Below, piece by piece: positions 63,128 through 64,000 of a stretch of DNA of 64,000 nucleotides (position 1 is its first letter; every line of letters starts with the position of its first letter). Under the pieces are notes generated by a model, which saw nothing but the letters and a program-made list of their open reading frames with translations, was not told the origin of the DNA and ran no database searches. The stretch comes from an uncultured Desulfovibrio sp. (GTDB taxonomy: Bacteria; Desulfobacterota; Desulfovibrionia; Desulfovibrionales; Desulfovibrionaceae): contig USBZ01000003.1 of the NCBI GenBank assembly GCA_900553065.1, positions 11,623-75,622 on the forward strand. The letters are read 5' to 3'. The position numbers and the translations under genes were made by a program.

Positions 63128-63155
63128 TTGACAACAGTATGGGCGAGGGTAATAT
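63128..63155 (+). promoter_or_regulatory. Promoter of pal
   Basis: TTGACA (63128-63133, perfect) and TAATAT (63150-63155) are 16 bases apart, leaving a leader of about 95 bases before pal. It allows pal to be expressed above tolB. Confidence 0.8.
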
Positions 63156-63256
63156 GCCCTTCTGCCCAACACGTGCAGTTTTCTTTCCATGCTCCGTAAT
63201 CAAGAGGGACGAGCTGGAGAGAGAAATATTATGCTTAACTCTCAGGAGGAGTTATC

Positions 63257-63742
63257 ATGAAGTCTTTGAAGTCTTTTGGCCTGGTTATGGTTATGGCTCT
63301 GGCTCTCGGCATGGGTGCCGGCTGCGCCAAGAAGAACGCTGAAGTGGAAAACGTGGAACCCGCTCCCGTGGTGTCCACCTCCGCTGTTGACGCTGCTGCT
63401 CAGCAGATCACCGACGGTGTCGTGTACTTCGATTTCGACAAGTACGACATCAAGGCTGAATACCGCGACATGCTTCAGCAGAAGGCTGAACTCATGAAGC
63501 AGTATCCTTCCATCCGCGTGCGCATTGAAGGCAACTGCGACGAACGCGGCACCCAGGAATACAACCTCGCCCTCGGCGAACGTCGTGCCCGCGCTGCCTA
63601 CGAATACATGATCCGTCTCGGCGTGCCTGCCGAACAGCTCGATATCATCTCCTACGGCAAGGAACGTCCCGCCGTTGAAGGTACCGGTGAAGCTGTGTGG
63701 GCCAAGAACCGTCGTGACGAATTCAACGTCATCGCCCGCTAA
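63257..63742 (+). CDS. pal: Peptidoglycan-associated lipoprotein Pal
   Basis: The protein has 161 residues. Lipobox GAGC (Cys23), then a short linker and an OmpA-like peptidoglycan-binding domain (about 55-160): YFDFDKYDIK, IEGNCDERGTQEYNLALGERRA. It anchors the outer membrane to peptidoglycan and binds TolB. AGGAGGAG precedes the start. Very high expression is expected from codon use and promoter. Confidence 0.97.
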   Translation: MKSLKSFGLVMVMALALGMGAGCAKKNAEVENVEPAPVVSTSAVDAAAQQITDGVVYFDFDKYDIKAEYRDMLQQKAELMKQYPSIRVRIEGNCDERGTQEYNLALGERRARAAYEYMIRLGVPAEQLDIISYGKERPAVEGTGEAVWAKNRRDEFNVIAR

Positions 63743-63754
63743 ATTCAGCTGACT

Positions 63755-63792
63755 AAGGCTGCCCTGTGTCCTCTGCATGGCAGCCTTTTTTT
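63755..63792 (+). terminator. Terminator after pal
   Basis: AAGGCTGCC (63755-63763) pairs with GGCAGCCTT (63779-63787); the T run (63786-63792) ends exactly at the first base of the tRNA. Confidence 0.85.
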
Positions 63793-63867
63793 CGGGGCGT
63801 GGCGCAGGGGTAGCGCACCTGCTTTGGGAGCAGGGAGTCGCTGGTTCAAATCCAGTCGCCCCGACCA
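63793..63867 (+). tRNA. tRNA-Pro (anticodon UGG)
   Basis: A 75-base cloverleaf: acceptor stem CGGGGCG (63793-63799) with CGCCCCG (63857-63863), D arm GCGC/GCGC, anticodon stem CCTGC/GCAGG with loop TTTGGGA (anticodon TGG at 63825-63827), T arm CTGG-TTCAAAT-CCAG, discriminator A and encoded CCA. It reads proline codons CCN, chiefly CCA/CCG. Confidence 0.97.
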
Positions 63868-63877
63868 GAGTGACTTG

Positions 63878-63916
63878 AAAAAGCATCATAAGGGATGACC
63901 TTATGATGCTTTTTTT
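63878..63916 (+). terminator. Terminator after tRNA-Pro
   Basis: A 16-bp stem (63878-63893 with 63899-63914) with a 5-base loop and a T run. Strong on both strands. Confidence 0.92.
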
Positions 63917-63927
63917 GGTTAAAAGAA

Positions 63928-63979
63928 AACCCCCAGCTAGGCTGTGGGTTCCCGAAAACTTATAGTTATGCGTAAGTTT
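63928..63979. repeat. Two small inverted repeats beyond tRNA-Pro
   Basis: AACCCcCAGC / GCTGtGGGTT (63928-63950, one mismatch) and AAACTTA / TAAGTTT (63956-63962, 63973-63979). The AT-rich context and subterminal hairpins resemble the end of an IS200/IS605-like element, but the element itself lies outside the window. Confidence 0.4.
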
Positions 63980-64000
63980 AAACACTCCTTTTGATTTGCT

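Noticed and set aside
63242..63985. 247-codon minus-strand frame containing GATGFEPATPCSQSRC
   Set aside because: This familiar string is the antisense translation of a tRNA gene, a known annotation artefact; the frame covers tRNA-Pro and pal in antisense.

Overview
The window looks like a stretch of chromosome from a GC-rich (roughly 60%, estimated by eye) member of the Desulfovibrionaceae, probably near Bilophila or Mailhella. This is inferred from three things: a urea channel of the type known from Desulfovibrio, a stand-alone AICAR transformylase instead of full-length PurH, and a small PurH-adjacent protein that I recall from Desulfovibrio genomes. No ribosomal RNA is present, so the genus is a guess.

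Layout. 0.2-3.7 kb: a secreted protein of unknown function, the chaperone HtpG and a DsrE-like protein. 4.3-10.2 kb: a redox block with a DUF4405 haem-type membrane protein, a Tat-signal flavodoxin, an AraC regulator, a Tat-signal metallo-beta-lactamase-fold protein, a Tat-signal FMN reductase and a nitronate monooxygenase-like enzyme. 10.7-21.4 kb: housekeeping genes (phoH, a PgpH-type HD phosphodiesterase, ybeY, era, a PLP-homeostasis protein, rlmB, an mltD-like transglycosylase, ftsY). 22.1-28.0 kb: a five-gene ABC importer (DUF3798 binding protein, double ATPase, two permeases, DUF6672-like accessory protein) behind a near-consensus promoter with a palindrome in its spacer. 28.3-41.6 kb: ilvA, a PP-loop tRNA thiolation-type protein, recA, alaS, mutM, a small conserved protein, the AICAR transformylase, an RNase II-family protein and an M23 peptidase.

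41.9-51.9 kb is the most unusual part. A leftward six-gene operon encodes three paralogous amidohydrolase-2 proteins, an old-yellow-enzyme-type FMN/FAD/4Fe-4S oxidoreductase, a fused TRAP permease and a TAXI binding protein. It starts at a consensus sigma-54 promoter next to a divergent AcoR-like sigma-54 activator, with palindromic half-sites at an enhancer-like distance. In all three amidohydrolases the usual metal-binding HxH is RxR, the usual final Asp of GSDYP is Ala or Ser, and a shared GPDxSYxDP motif is present. They look like a coherent subfamily with a rebuilt active site.

52.2-60.3 kb is a complete nickel urease system (ureABC, ureEFGD, a UT-type urea channel, AmtB): urea enters, is hydrolysed, and ammonium is handled alongside. 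60.5-63.9 kb holds two fluoride channel genes, a GIY-YIG protein, tolB, pal and tRNA-Pro(UGG). The last bases carry small inverted repeats that may be the edge of an insertion sequence. The long open frames opposite ilvA, alaS, purH and others are GC-driven shadows.
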